A stretch of DNA of 64,000 nt from contig CAWKCP010000023.1 in NCBI GenBank assembly GCA_963848115.1, positions 83,827 to 147,826 of the forward strand, written 5' to 3'. Position numbers and translations under genes: made by a program. Positions 40,400 to 47,770 of this stretch are shown one piece after another. The notes under the pieces were generated by a model, which did no database searches, was not told the DNA's origin, and was given only the letters and a program-made list of their open reading frames with translations. How positions within the stretch are numbered: the first letter of the stretch is position 1; every line of letters begins with the position of its first letter. This stretch comes from JAWKOK01 sp963848115 (GTDB taxonomy: Bacteria; Chloroflexota; Anaerolineae; Caldilineales; Caldilineaceae).

Positions 40400-41629
40400 C
40401 TACTGGGCCACGCAATCGTCGATCACAGTTTCGTCGTTAACCTGAACAAAGGCCCCGTCGCCCTTGGTCCAGAAAGTAGTTGTCCCGTCGCTGTATCTGG
40501 CGCCTGAGGCGGATACAACCTGCGGCAGTTCGAGGGTACCGTCCGGCAGCGTGACGGTCACGGTCTGGGCGTCATTGTCGAAGACAGCTTCGATGGTCAC
40601 ACCATCAGCACAGGCATAAGTGACGTCGATGACGTTCGACCCGCCTGCACCGGCAGCACTATCGTCTGCCGGGCTGCTCGCCGGCTCATAGTAGAGTGTT
40701 CCGTACGAACCGTCCTCGCCCATGGTGGAGATAACCAACTGGCCGATGAGGTAGCTCCACTGGGTAGCCCCCTGCAAGGCCGTCAAATAGGCTGTTTCCT
40801 GAGCCATGGCAGGATCAGGACAGGCCATCATGGTCGAGGCAGCCGGGCCAACGGTCAGCGTCTGGCCGCCATCGCTGCTGACGGCGGCATTGTAGTTATT
40901 GCAGCCGGCCGAACCGCTGATCATCCCGTCGGCAAAGGAGGCAGTGATCTCGGTACCCGGCGCCGGCGGCTGATCCGGAGCCAATTGGGTCAACACCCAG
41001 CTTGTGCCCATCAGATCGTCCAGCGAGACCGTGCCCATCTCTTCGGAACCAACCTCGGCCAAAGTGCCATCCTGCACAGCATAGCTGGTGCGCAGTTTGA
41101 GCGTGGGGCAGCACATGGCATCTTGTGGGCCCTGGGTCACCATATCGATAACGATCTGGCCGTCTTCAATGACGCCGGACTGGATCTGGGTGCGATCACC
41201 GAGCAGAACCGTTCCCGCGTCGACCGGCTGACCATCCTGGTTGATCTGCGCTCCAAGGTAGGTGAAGACACCACTGCCGCCCGAATTTTCGACCAGCAAC
41301 ATGGCAGCGTCATCGACGCCATCGCCGTTCAAATCACCATAGAGAACCGTGTCCTCGATAAGCTGCACAGTCGGACGTGAAGCGCCGCCCTCGACAAAGG
41401 GTTCACCCTCGTAGAGGCCATCGGTCAGCGTGACGGACTCGTCATAGATGCCGCTGTAGGTTGCATTGCCGAGCTGTTCAACGGTCAGTTCTGAAGAGGC
41501 AGGGGCATCCGTCATCTGCTCACCAGAATCTGCCGGGGCCGGTTGAATCGGCGCGATACAGGCAGATAGCAGGAGCGCGGTCATCGCGATCAACAGGCCG
41601 AAAATGTAGGTTTGTCTGTTTCTGGACAT
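40400..41629 (-). CDS. lipoprotein with META and MliC (lysozyme-inhibitor) domains
   Basis: 409 residues. The lipoprotein signal ends TALLLSACIAP (Cys24). Residues ~50-190 are a domain with YGDLNGDGVDDAAMLLVENS, a periplasmic or extracytoplasmic module of unknown role. Residues ~200-310 form a META/HslJ domain (LMGTSWVLTQLAPDQPPAPG, ISGSAGCNNYNAAVSSDGGQ). Residues ~330-409 form a MliC-type domain (VIDVTYACADGVTIEAVFDN, LPQVVSASGARYSDGTTTFW), known in MliC/PliC proteins to block C-type lysozyme. Together with the 28810-29646 lipoprotein it is a META paralogue pair in the window. Confidence 0.85.
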   Translation of the reverse strand: MSRNRQTYIFGLLIAMTALLLSACIAPIQPAPADSGEQMTDAPASSELTVEQLGNATYSGIYDESVTLTDGLYEGEPFVEGGASRPTVQLIEDTVLYGDLNGDGVDDAAMLLVENSGGSGVFTYLGAQINQDGQPVDAGTVLLGDRTQIQSGVIEDGQIVIDMVTQGPQDAMCCPTLKLRTSYAVQDGTLAEVGSEEMGTVSLDDLMGTSWVLTQLAPDQPPAPGTEITASFADGMISGSAGCNNYNAAVSSDGGQTLTVGPAASTMMACPDPAMAQETAYLTALQGATQWSYLIGQLVISTMGEDGSYGTLYYEPASSPADDSAAGAGGSNVIDVTYACADGVTIEAVFDNDAQTVTVTLPDGTLELPQVVSASGARYSDGTTTFWTKGDGAFVQVNDETVIDDCVAQ

Positions 41630-41816
41630 CGTTTATTGACTCCGTTTATTGCCTAGGTACATGCGGAAAAATGATTGTTCAAGCGCTAGCCTGGATAACG
41701 ACAGCCGCAACAGAAATGTTTCATCCTGTGGAAATCGATTCGAGCGGATCTTCGGGACACTATTACAGCCAAAGATGCCGAGGAAAAAGAGTGCCTCGAC
41801 GGTCAGTCAGTTTTGA

Positions 41817-42599
41817 TTACTCGACTGCAAACGGCAGTCCTTGCGGCCACACATCTTGGGGTTCATAACCGATAACTCGCCGTGCCGGTTCCAGATCCAT
41901 ACGCTCGCAATGAGCTGGTATGCTCGTGGCATGCAGAATCACAGACTGACCGGGGGCTGGATTCGGCGACTCGATACAGCAGGTGTGGAAACGATTGGAA
42001 TCGTCATGGCTGAAGAAGATGTCGGGGCCAATGGGCCGTGACTGAAGTACAGCAGCCTCTTCGCGATTGCGCGGCAGCCAGCCGATGCGCACACTGATCA
42101 CGGAGAGGTTGTGGACGCGTGCGTACATTCCGCCGGCGGTCTCACTCCACGCCTTGGTTAGCGCGTAGTGGTTATTCGGCGCAGGACCGTCTTCGACCGT
42201 GACCGCACGTCCTTCAATGTAGGCGCTTCCGGGATATAGATGGCCGGTGATGACCTGCACCGTGCTGGCAAGCACAAGTCGTTGCACGTCAAACTCGACC
42301 GCGGCCTCGCAGATGTTATAGGTCCCGACGACATTCGGCTGCAAGAGCACATCGACGAAATCAGCCGGATTCGGATATGCGCCCAGGTGGACGATGACGT
42401 CCATGCCTTCCGCCGCCGAACGAACCTTGCCACAGTCGTTGAGATCGCCCATGACGAAATCGTCTAGTCCTGTCGAAGGACGGCGGGCAAAGCCGCGCAC
42501 AGTATGGCCGCGCCGCTGCAAATATTGACAGAGCGGCGCGCCGATGGCCCCTGTGGAACCTGTCACCAGAACGCGTTTTGGGTCAGACGCCTGTTCCAT
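41817..42599 (-). CDS. NAD-dependent epimerase/dehydratase (SDR)
   Basis: 260 residues, extended SDR. NAD-binding VLVTGSTGAIGAPLCQYLQR (Gly-x2-Gly-x2-Gly), VIVHLGAYPN, catalytic Tyr-x3-Lys in NHYALTKAWSE. AAGGAGG precedes the ATG. It resembles uronate dehydrogenase-like SDRs more than UDP-sugar epimerases because of its short length; substrate unknown. Confidence 0.88.
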   Translation of the reverse strand: MEQASDPKRVLVTGSTGAIGAPLCQYLQRRGHTVRGFARRPSTGLDDFVMGDLNDCGKVRSAAEGMDVIVHLGAYPNPADFVDVLLQPNVVGTYNICEAAVEFDVQRLVLASTVQVITGHLYPGSAYIEGRAVTVEDGPAPNNHYALTKAWSETAGGMYARVHNLSVISVRIGWLPRNREEAAVLQSRPIGPDIFFSHDDSNRFHTCCIESPNPAPGQSVILHATSIPAHCERMDLEPARRVIGYEPQDVWPQGLPFAVE

Positions 42600-42768
42600 A
42601 CTGCTCGCCTCCTTGGTGTGGATGGATGGTTTTTTCTACTCGCTCAACCAATTTTGTTGCTCAGACGTATCCTCTCGTTGATGCCGGGAAAATGGTTCGA
42701 AAAGCAGGCTTCTGTCAAGAGCCTGACTTCTCGGCCCCAGAGTATTCGGGAAGATCTCCTCCGACACA

Positions 42769-42807
42769 AAAAGGTCCTCGCCTGAATGGTACAGGCGAGG
42801 ACCTTTT
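42769..42807 (-). terminator. terminator of the small membrane protein gene
   Basis: 16-base perfect arms AAAAGGTCCTCGCCTG and complement around a seven-base loop, 19 bases after the stop codon. Confidence 0.8.
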
Positions 42808-42825
42808 ACTGGTGCGACGGTCCGA

Positions 42826-43212
42826 CTATTTCTGGCCGAAAGCAGCCTTGGTTCCAGGCAGTAGCGCTAAAATCAGTGCAATGGCGCTGATGCCGAAAGA
42901 GAGCCCCAATGCCTGGATGGGTGTGCCGCTGATGATCTGCACACCGGCCAAGATGAGGTTGAAGATGGCAATCACGACTACAAACAGCCAACCCTGTGCA
43001 TCCAGATTCCACAACTGACGAGCCACAGAGAACCAGATCAGGGCAACGATGCCGGCCAGAATGGCGCCGAAAATATTCGTGCCGAAGAAGTTCAGCTCAC
43101 CCAATGCTGCAATCGGCAGAAGACCCAGGTAACGCAGCGTGTCCATCACGGCGATAAGACCGGCAACGGCGGCGACAATTGCCAACAAGGTTACGGCGAA
43201 AGGACGATTCAT
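42826..43212 (-). CDS. small membrane protein of unknown function
   Basis: 128 residues with four hydrophobic segments (AVTLLAIVAAVAGLIAVMDT, NIFGAILAGIVALIWFSVAR, WLFVVVIAIFNLILAGVQII, LGLSFGISAIALILALLPG). Similar short four-helix proteins occur in several actinobacteria and Chloroflexota, without known role. The ATG at 43212 has a GGAGAGA site; the longer frame to 43317 begins in the upstream gap. A terminator follows. Confidence 0.7.
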   Translation of the reverse strand: MNRPFAVTLLAIVAAVAGLIAVMDTLRYLGLLPIAALGELNFFGTNIFGAILAGIVALIWFSVARQLWNLDAQGWLFVVVIAIFNLILAGVQIISGTPIQALGLSFGISAIALILALLPGTKAAFGQK

Positions 43213-43373
43213 TTTTTTCTCTCCGATTTTTGAAGGTAGGAAATGGTTAAAATCAGCGCCATTATACCATATGCTCACCTGCAGGCCAGTGTCCGAATCG
43301 TAAAGACGCAAGTCCAAATTCGATCGATAACGCCGATTGATGGACTGTCAAACAGGCTTGGATGAAGCCGCTG

Positions 43374-43520
43374 CTACGCTGAAGAAATCAAGCTGTATTC
43401 CCGAACCACCGTCTCGGTCTGCTCACCGACACGCGGCGCACCTTGGACCGACTTCAGCACTTCGCCGTCGACGCGGATGGGATAGCATGACGTCTCCATG
43501 CGAATCTTGCCGTTGCTCAG
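43374..43520 (-). pseudogene. C-terminal fragment of a CaiB/BaiF-type CoA-transferase
   Basis: An open frame ending at TAG (43374-43376) reads METSCYPIRVDGEVLKSVQG, APRVGEQTETVVREYSL, which matches the end of CaiB/BaiF family III CoA-transferases (…APRLGEHT…). No start codon or preceding catalytic part is present; upstream sequence is the 43541-43620 repeat. A decayed gene remnant. Confidence 0.5.
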
Positions 43521-43540
43521 CGCACTTGAGATCGGTGGTT

Positions 43541-43620
43541 ACATCCGAAGTCACGAAGAAAAACCAGTCTTTGTGCGATTGCTGGTTTCTTCGTGGACAA
43601 CTATCTTCGTGGACAACTAT
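43541..43620. repeat. inverted and tandem repeat
   Basis: CGAAGAAAAACCAG and CTGGTTTCTTCG face each other; then CTTCGTGGACAACTAT occurs twice in tandem (43589-43604 and 43605-43620). Possibly a derivative of the R1/R2 element family (ACGAA words). Confidence 0.5.
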
Positions 43621-43634
43621 CTTCCTGCATCGGC

Positions 43635-44129
43635 CTAACTGTCCTTGAGAACAGCCTCGACGAGACCGGCCAGCTTATCAAACGCCTGGTTCCAACCAGC
43701 GGCCCCAGGTGAGTCTGCCGGAATGCCGGCGTGGGTCATCGTCATCTTCGTACGCCCACCCAAATCTGCCAACAGCACGGTAATTTCGGTCGTCTCAGGA
43801 TGATCATCCGACATGCCCATGGCCGAAGGCGAAAGCACATTGCCAAATTCATCGGCCATGCTCTCGGTATAGACAAGGCGCTCAGTCGGGTTCACTTCAA
43901 GGTATTCACCCGTAAACCACATCTTCATGTTGCCGTCCGGCGATGCCATGCAGATCAGGCGTTTACCGCCGATACGCACATCCATTTCAGCAAGGAGTAT
44001 GGACATGCCCGTGGGACCATACCAGGATTGGAAATGCTCCGCCTGCGTCCACATTTGCCAGATGAGGTCCTGGGGGGCGTCGAAAGTACGTTCAATTACA
44101 ACGGCATTGTTTGCATTGGTCTCACTCAT
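43635..44129 (-). CDS. SRPBCC (AHSA1/START-like) domain protein
   Basis: 164 residues of the activator of Hsp90 ATPase homologue/SRPBCC hydrophobic-pocket family: VIERTFDAPQDLIWQMWTQA, WYGPTGMSILLAEMDVRIGG, TEITVLLADLGGRTKMTMTH, GWNQAFDKLAGLVEAVL. The gene overlaps the upstream ArsR gene by four bases and has a GAGGAG site. ArsR-SRPBCC pairs are a recurring bacterial arrangement, in which the regulator controls the binding protein. Ligand unknown. Confidence 0.9.
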   Translation of the reverse strand: MSETNANNAVVIERTFDAPQDLIWQMWTQAEHFQSWYGPTGMSILLAEMDVRIGGKRLICMASPDGNMKMWFTGEYLEVNPTERLVYTESMADEFGNVLSPSAMGMSDDHPETTEITVLLADLGGRTKMTMTHAGIPADSPGAAGWNQAFDKLAGLVEAVLKDS

Positions 44130-44497
44130 TGAACTTCTCCTCGTTGTTGATCTGAGTTGTTGAGCTGACTGATATAGTCATCCATGCGGTCAAAACTTGT
44201 TTCCCAGATATGGCGGTATTGATCTGTCCATCTGGAAATCTCTTCTAGTGGCGTAACATTGATGGTGCAGGGCCGGTATTGTGCCTTCTGACCTTGTGTA
44301 ATGAGCCCCGCACGCTCCAATACCTTGATGTGCTTAGAAATGGCCGGCAGACTCATTTCGAATGGCTCGGCGAGTTCGTTGACGGTTGCTTCCCCCTCCG
44401 CCAAACGTGCGAGAATCGCCCGCCGCGTCGTGTTTGCCAGCGCTGCAAAGACCTGGCTAAGTTTGTCGTCCTCACTCCTCATGATAATGGTGTTCAC
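44126..44497 (-). CDS. ArsR-family transcriptional regulator
   Basis: Winged-helix repressor, 123 residues: LSQVFAALANTTRRAILARL, EATVNELAEPFEMSLPAISK, HIKVLERAGLITQGQKAQYR. No metal-binding Cys-Val-Cys motif, so it belongs to the metal-independent ArsR group that pairs with SRPBCC genes. The start given is GTG at 44497; ATG at 44482 is the alternative and neither has a clear Shine-Dalgarno. A palindrome just upstream (44503-44518) is a likely operator. Confidence 0.88.
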   Translation of the reverse strand: MNTIIMRSEDDKLSQVFAALANTTRRAILARLAEGEATVNELAEPFEMSLPAISKHIKVLERAGLITQGQKAQYRPCTINVTPLEEISRWTDQYRHIWETSFDRMDDYISQLNNSDQQRGEVQ

Positions 44498-44502
44498 CTT
44501 AT

Positions 44503-44518
44503 TTAACAGATAAGTTAA
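44503..44518. promoter_or_regulatory. possible ArsR operator
   Basis: Palindrome TTAAC-N6-GTTAA, six bases upstream of the arsR-like start codon, inside an A/T-rich region suited to a promoter. Confidence 0.4.
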
Positions 44519-44629
44519 TTAATCAATCGGTATAATACGCTGAATTTTTCGGTTTGTCAAACAGATCTTCGTAATCAGGGAGACTACCGTAACAATCAAG
44601 ATGATGGTGAGAGGAAAATCGGACGCGAA

Positions 44630-44682
44630 CGGGCACGGATAGACGCAGATTCGTCGGGAGAATCTGCGTCTATCCGTGCCCG
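44630..44682 (-). terminator. 22-bp hairpin downstream of the 44762-46687 operon
   Basis: Two perfect 22-base arms (start CGGGCACGGATAGACGCAG) around a nine-base loop, about 80 bases after the stop of the 110-residue gene. The arms contain ATAGACGCAGATT, reminiscent of the R3/R4 family word; it could be a repeat serving as terminator. Confidence 0.6.
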
Positions 44683-44761
44683 TCTGCATCTAGATCCAAG
44701 GGAGCACCACCCGACCACTCCCAAATTCGACCTGTCGAAGTAATTGCTGAGATACAATGAT

Positions 44762-45094
44762 CTAGGCCGGCCACTCCTCGGCGTCTGTGTAGCGCGTGCC
44801 ACGATGCCCCTGCTTAGGAATCGGTATCTCCAACCGCTCACCGGGCGCCTCAACCAGGATCAATGTGCGCGGATTGCCCGACTTGGGATCGGTCGCGCCG
44901 GGAATCAACGCACTGATGCGTAGCCGGCCGATCAACTGATTGCCGTAGATGGTGTAGACGTAGTGGCCAACCTTCAGCTTTGAAGGTGAACCGGCCATGT
45001 GAAACTCATATTCTGTCAGCGAGCCGTCGTAGAGCGAGTCGACCTTCGCCTGACCGGCGCTTGCCGGGATCGTTTTAGTGATGCCAAAGCTCAT
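44762..45094 (-). CDS. unknown 110-residue protein
   Basis: A compact, probably beta-rich protein: MSFGITKTIPASAGQAKVDS, LKVGHYVYTIYGNQLIGRLR, PRTLILVEAPGERLEIPIPK. No family was recognised. It is preceded by the ceramidase-like gene by about 130 bases on the same strand and could share its transcript. The start at 45094 is favoured over an in-frame start at 45133 because MSFG fits the body; a small frame upstream ends in an overlapping ATGA. Confidence 0.5.
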   Translation of the reverse strand: MSFGITKTIPASAGQAKVDSLYDGSLTEYEFHMAGSPSKLKVGHYVYTIYGNQLIGRLRISALIPGATDPKSGNPRTLILVEAPGERLEIPIPKQGHRGTRYTDAEEWPA

Positions 45095-45207
45095 TGAAAT
45101 TTCTCCGAATCTGATATGCCGAATAGGGTCCACACACGAATCTTCTCAATGCGTTCAAGGCCGTTGCCGGTGAGCACGAGACGAATGCGCCGGTTGCCGC
45201 TCCACAA
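45091..45207 (-). CDS. possible 38-residue small protein
   Basis: A frame from TTG at 45207 reads WSGNRRIRLVLTGNGLERI, EKIRVWTLFGIS and stops with TGA overlapping the ATG of the next gene (ATGA). The overlap and the protein-like sequence suggest a coupled small gene, but the start codon is rare and there is no homology argument. Confidence 0.25.
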   Translation of the reverse strand: MWSGNRRIRLVLTGNGLERIEKIRVWTLFGISDSEKFQ

Positions 45208-45220
45208 ATTCTCATTTCCG

Positions 45221-46687
45221 CTAGACGGCGCTCAGCTCCGCTATCCACTCTGCCAACGTCTCGGTAAGCGCTTCGAGACAGCCCGGAGCAAGGATGGAGG
45301 GCTCTTCCTGGTAGAGTCCCAATCCATAGCGATCCTCCGGCAATAGGTAGGCGACCTGAAGATCCCCAGACACGGGCGAAAAGACCAGTTGCACATCCGG
45401 AAAACGGCTTCGCAACTCCGTGACGATGACATTGTATGGCTCGCCGCCGCACGTGATCCAGATGGCGTCGCCCAACCGGTAGACCGAGTACCCAAACGGC
45501 AATATGCCACTTTGGGGGATATCCGGCAGCCGACCCAGCCAGCGGCGGATGCGCTCGGCCTGGGCCGTGGCATTGCGAGCCGCCAACGCATCGCCGCTTG
45601 CGTCGGCGGCGGCGATCGTGCTCTGCAGATTGCTCAGCTCTTGCCTCAGGGCAGCTTCATCCGGTTTGGGCTTGCAGGCCAGGTCGAGGGTGGCCCCACG
45701 ACCACTGAAGTAGCGGGTCTCGGCCATTCGATCTTCGTCAAAACGCTGAGGCGCCCAAATGCCCAGCGTGGCCCCGGAGATGACCGGACCCCGGTAGACA
45801 AAATCGGTGGCAGGCGGATCCATTGATTCAAGCGCCGAAAGCGCGGCATACCCCAATTGACGGCCATTGGCGTCAGCCACGGCCGTATCACCTACGAATC
45901 CTTCCCTTGGTCCAAGATCCCCGCAGGCGCCCAATGTAAAGATACAGAGCGCGCCGGTCGCCTGTTCGACCGTCTCTCTCATCGCCCCGACATAGTCGGG
46001 GCTGATCAGCGTGTTCTCCCAGGCCAAGGTGGTAGGATGGCAGGCATAGTTGACAATCGCGGCGACTAGATCGCCCCGCCGGTCTGTCACGCGAGCCACC
46101 GTCACCGTGTCATCGACAATCGCATTATCAGCACCCTCGGGGTTGAAGCCACAGGCATAGAATTCTCTTTCCGCGTCCCAATAGTCGCGGTTAGCCGCCA
46201 ACGAACAGCGTCCCGTCGCGTAGGTCATTAGTACGGGCTGACGATTCTCCAGAGCACGCCGGCACGTTTCCGCAAGCTTGACGCAAAGGTCAGCCAGGTA
46301 AGGCTCGATGAGTTCGCCGCCGGGAAGCGAAAAACGATCGGGGACAAACCAGCCGGCTGCGTGGGTGTGAGAATAGCTGATGATGATCTGCTCAGCCGGC
46401 CGTCCACCGGCTTCGGTGATGGCTTGACGGATGCCGTCGTCCTGGGCCCGGACCAGGCCCGGGAGATCAAGTTGGACGCGGATGAACCCTGGGGATTCGG
46501 CCTCATCGGCATCCAATGGCTCAAAGACCATCACTTCACCGAACAGCGGACGATGGACGCCCGTCGCTCGATGATGGCGGGCCGCGCCCCAGAGCGGATG
46601 ATAGATGCCGACCGGCGGCGTGATCTCTACCCTGGCAACGCCGAAGCTCAGGCTGGATGTTGGGGTTCTTTGTCTGGTTATGGCCAT
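45221..46687 (-). CDS. neutral/alkaline ceramidase-like hydrolase
   Basis: 488 residues. The N-terminal part matches the non-lysosomal ceramidase superfamily: SFGVARVEITPPVGIYHPLW, IISYSHTHAAGWFVPDRF (metal His-x-His), VNYACHPTTLAWENTLISPD and FTLGACGDLGPREGFVGDTA (catalytic Ser of true ceramidases is replaced by this Gly-Ala-Cys-Gly context). The enzymes cleave amides of sphingoid-like lipids, but many bacterial relatives have unknown substrates. No signal peptide is seen, which is unlike secreted ceramidases. The ATG at 46687 has AAGGAG; the longer frame to 46753 lacks support. Confidence 0.8.
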   Translation of the reverse strand: MAITRQRTPTSSLSFGVARVEITPPVGIYHPLWGAARHHRATGVHRPLFGEVMVFEPLDADEAESPGFIRVQLDLPGLVRAQDDGIRQAITEAGGRPAEQIIISYSHTHAAGWFVPDRFSLPGGELIEPYLADLCVKLAETCRRALENRQPVLMTYATGRCSLAANRDYWDAEREFYACGFNPEGADNAIVDDTVTVARVTDRRGDLVAAIVNYACHPTTLAWENTLISPDYVGAMRETVEQATGALCIFTLGACGDLGPREGFVGDTAVADANGRQLGYAALSALESMDPPATDFVYRGPVISGATLGIWAPQRFDEDRMAETRYFSGRGATLDLACKPKPDEAALRQELSNLQSTIAAADASGDALAARNATAQAERIRRWLGRLPDIPQSGILPFGYSVYRLGDAIWITCGGEPYNVIVTELRSRFPDVQLVFSPVSGDLQVAYLLPEDRYGLGLYQEEPSILAPGCLEALTETLAEWIAELSAV

Positions 46688-46808
46688 GGGGTTCTCCTTG
46701 CGGACTGTGTTTTTGCCACAGACTTCATGAATCGGACTCATCCCGAGGGACAAAAATGAAGTTTGTGGCTGAAGAAGCTCTTCCTGTAGAGCGCTCTGCT
46801 ATTTTGGA

Positions 46809-47453
46809 TCAATGCAATACCGCGTCGATGATCCCAAGGTCAGCCAGGCCATCGACCATCAGTTGTACGGCAAGCGCTGCCAGCAGTACGCCGAAGACGG
46901 CTTCCGTAATCGCTAGCCGGGAGGGGTCGAGATGCTTTGCCAGCTTGTCCATGTTGCGGAAGACGGCAAAGTCGATGAGTCCCACAAACAGGACGACAGC
47001 AATGACAATGATGCCCATCCACAGTGCGCTTACATCGCCAGACAGGATCACCAGGGCGGCGATGCCTGCCGGGTTGAGCATGTATGGGACAGCCAGTGGA
47101 TAGACGGCCATCTGCATCGGGTCACGGTCACTGGCCTTATCGTGGTGATCGGTCTTCCCAGGGCTGACCAGCATGTGCAACGCCAGCAACAGCAGAACAA
47201 TCCCACCGGCGATGTTGACTGCACCGGGCGTAAAATGTAGCAGTTTCATGAGGAAGCCGCCCAGAACCACCAGAATCAGCGCTGTGGTGATGCCTGTTCG
47301 CACCATACGGTTGGCAACTTTTTTCTGCGTGCCGGCATCCATGCCCTTGGTCAGTTCTAGAAAAGGAACTAACGCAATCTTGGGCCCCATGCCGATGAGA
47401 AGGAGTAAGAACATGTCGAAAATTATATAGAAATCGAAGCTGCCAAAGTCCAT
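46809..47453 (-). CDS. MarC-family integral membrane protein
   Basis: 214 residues, about six helices: FYIIFDMFLLLLIGMGPKIA, GITTALILVVLGGFLMKLLH, VNIAGGIVLLLLALHMLVS, then MQMAVYPLAVPYMLNPAGIA (the conserved P-x-L-x-P-x-x-x-x-P signature), and two C-terminal helices. Function of MarC/YchE proteins is unclear. The ATG at 47453 is chosen because GAAAGG lies nine bases before it; ATG at 47480 would include part of the strong hairpin leader. Confidence 0.88.
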   Translation of the reverse strand: MDFGSFDFYIIFDMFLLLLIGMGPKIALVPFLELTKGMDAGTQKKVANRMVRTGITTALILVVLGGFLMKLLHFTPGAVNIAGGIVLLLLALHMLVSPGKTDHHDKASDRDPMQMAVYPLAVPYMLNPAGIAALVILSGDVSALWMGIIVIAVVLFVGLIDFAVFRNMDKLAKHLDPSRLAITEAVFGVLLAALAVQLMVDGLADLGIIDAVLH

Positions 47454-47484
47454 AGTTGGGTACCTTTCGATGATCGACATTGAG

Positions 47485-47519
47485 TTGGGTGTGTTGGCGC
47501 AAAGCGCCAACACACCCAA
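47485..47519. promoter_or_regulatory. perfect 16-bp hairpin in the marC-like leader
   Basis: Arms TTGGGTGTGTTGGCGC and complement with an AAA loop, 32 bases upstream of the marC-like start codon. It may be an operator, an RNA control element or a terminator for a transcript arriving from the right. The rest of the 47454-47770 gap shows no gene. Confidence 0.45.
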
Positions 47520-47770
47520 TTGATTTTTGGCCAGTAGAGTGGATCGCAGCTGCCATTTTACCATGTGAAGCGCTTCTGTCGGTCATCACTTTTTCGGATA
47601 ACACCTCTTCTGGGTTGGCAAATCCATTATCTGAACAACTGTCTCCATTTGATGTAGACCCCACTCAGGTGTTCTTCGACTGGTACTTGACCTCAACGAT
47701 GTGATGCTGTATAGCTACAACGAAACATATTCAAAATATAAAACCACAACAAAAGAGGCGGGGACAAATT

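Noticed and set aside
43541..43620. CRISPR-like array
   Set aside because: Only two direct copies of a 16-base unit without spacers; no cas genes in the window.
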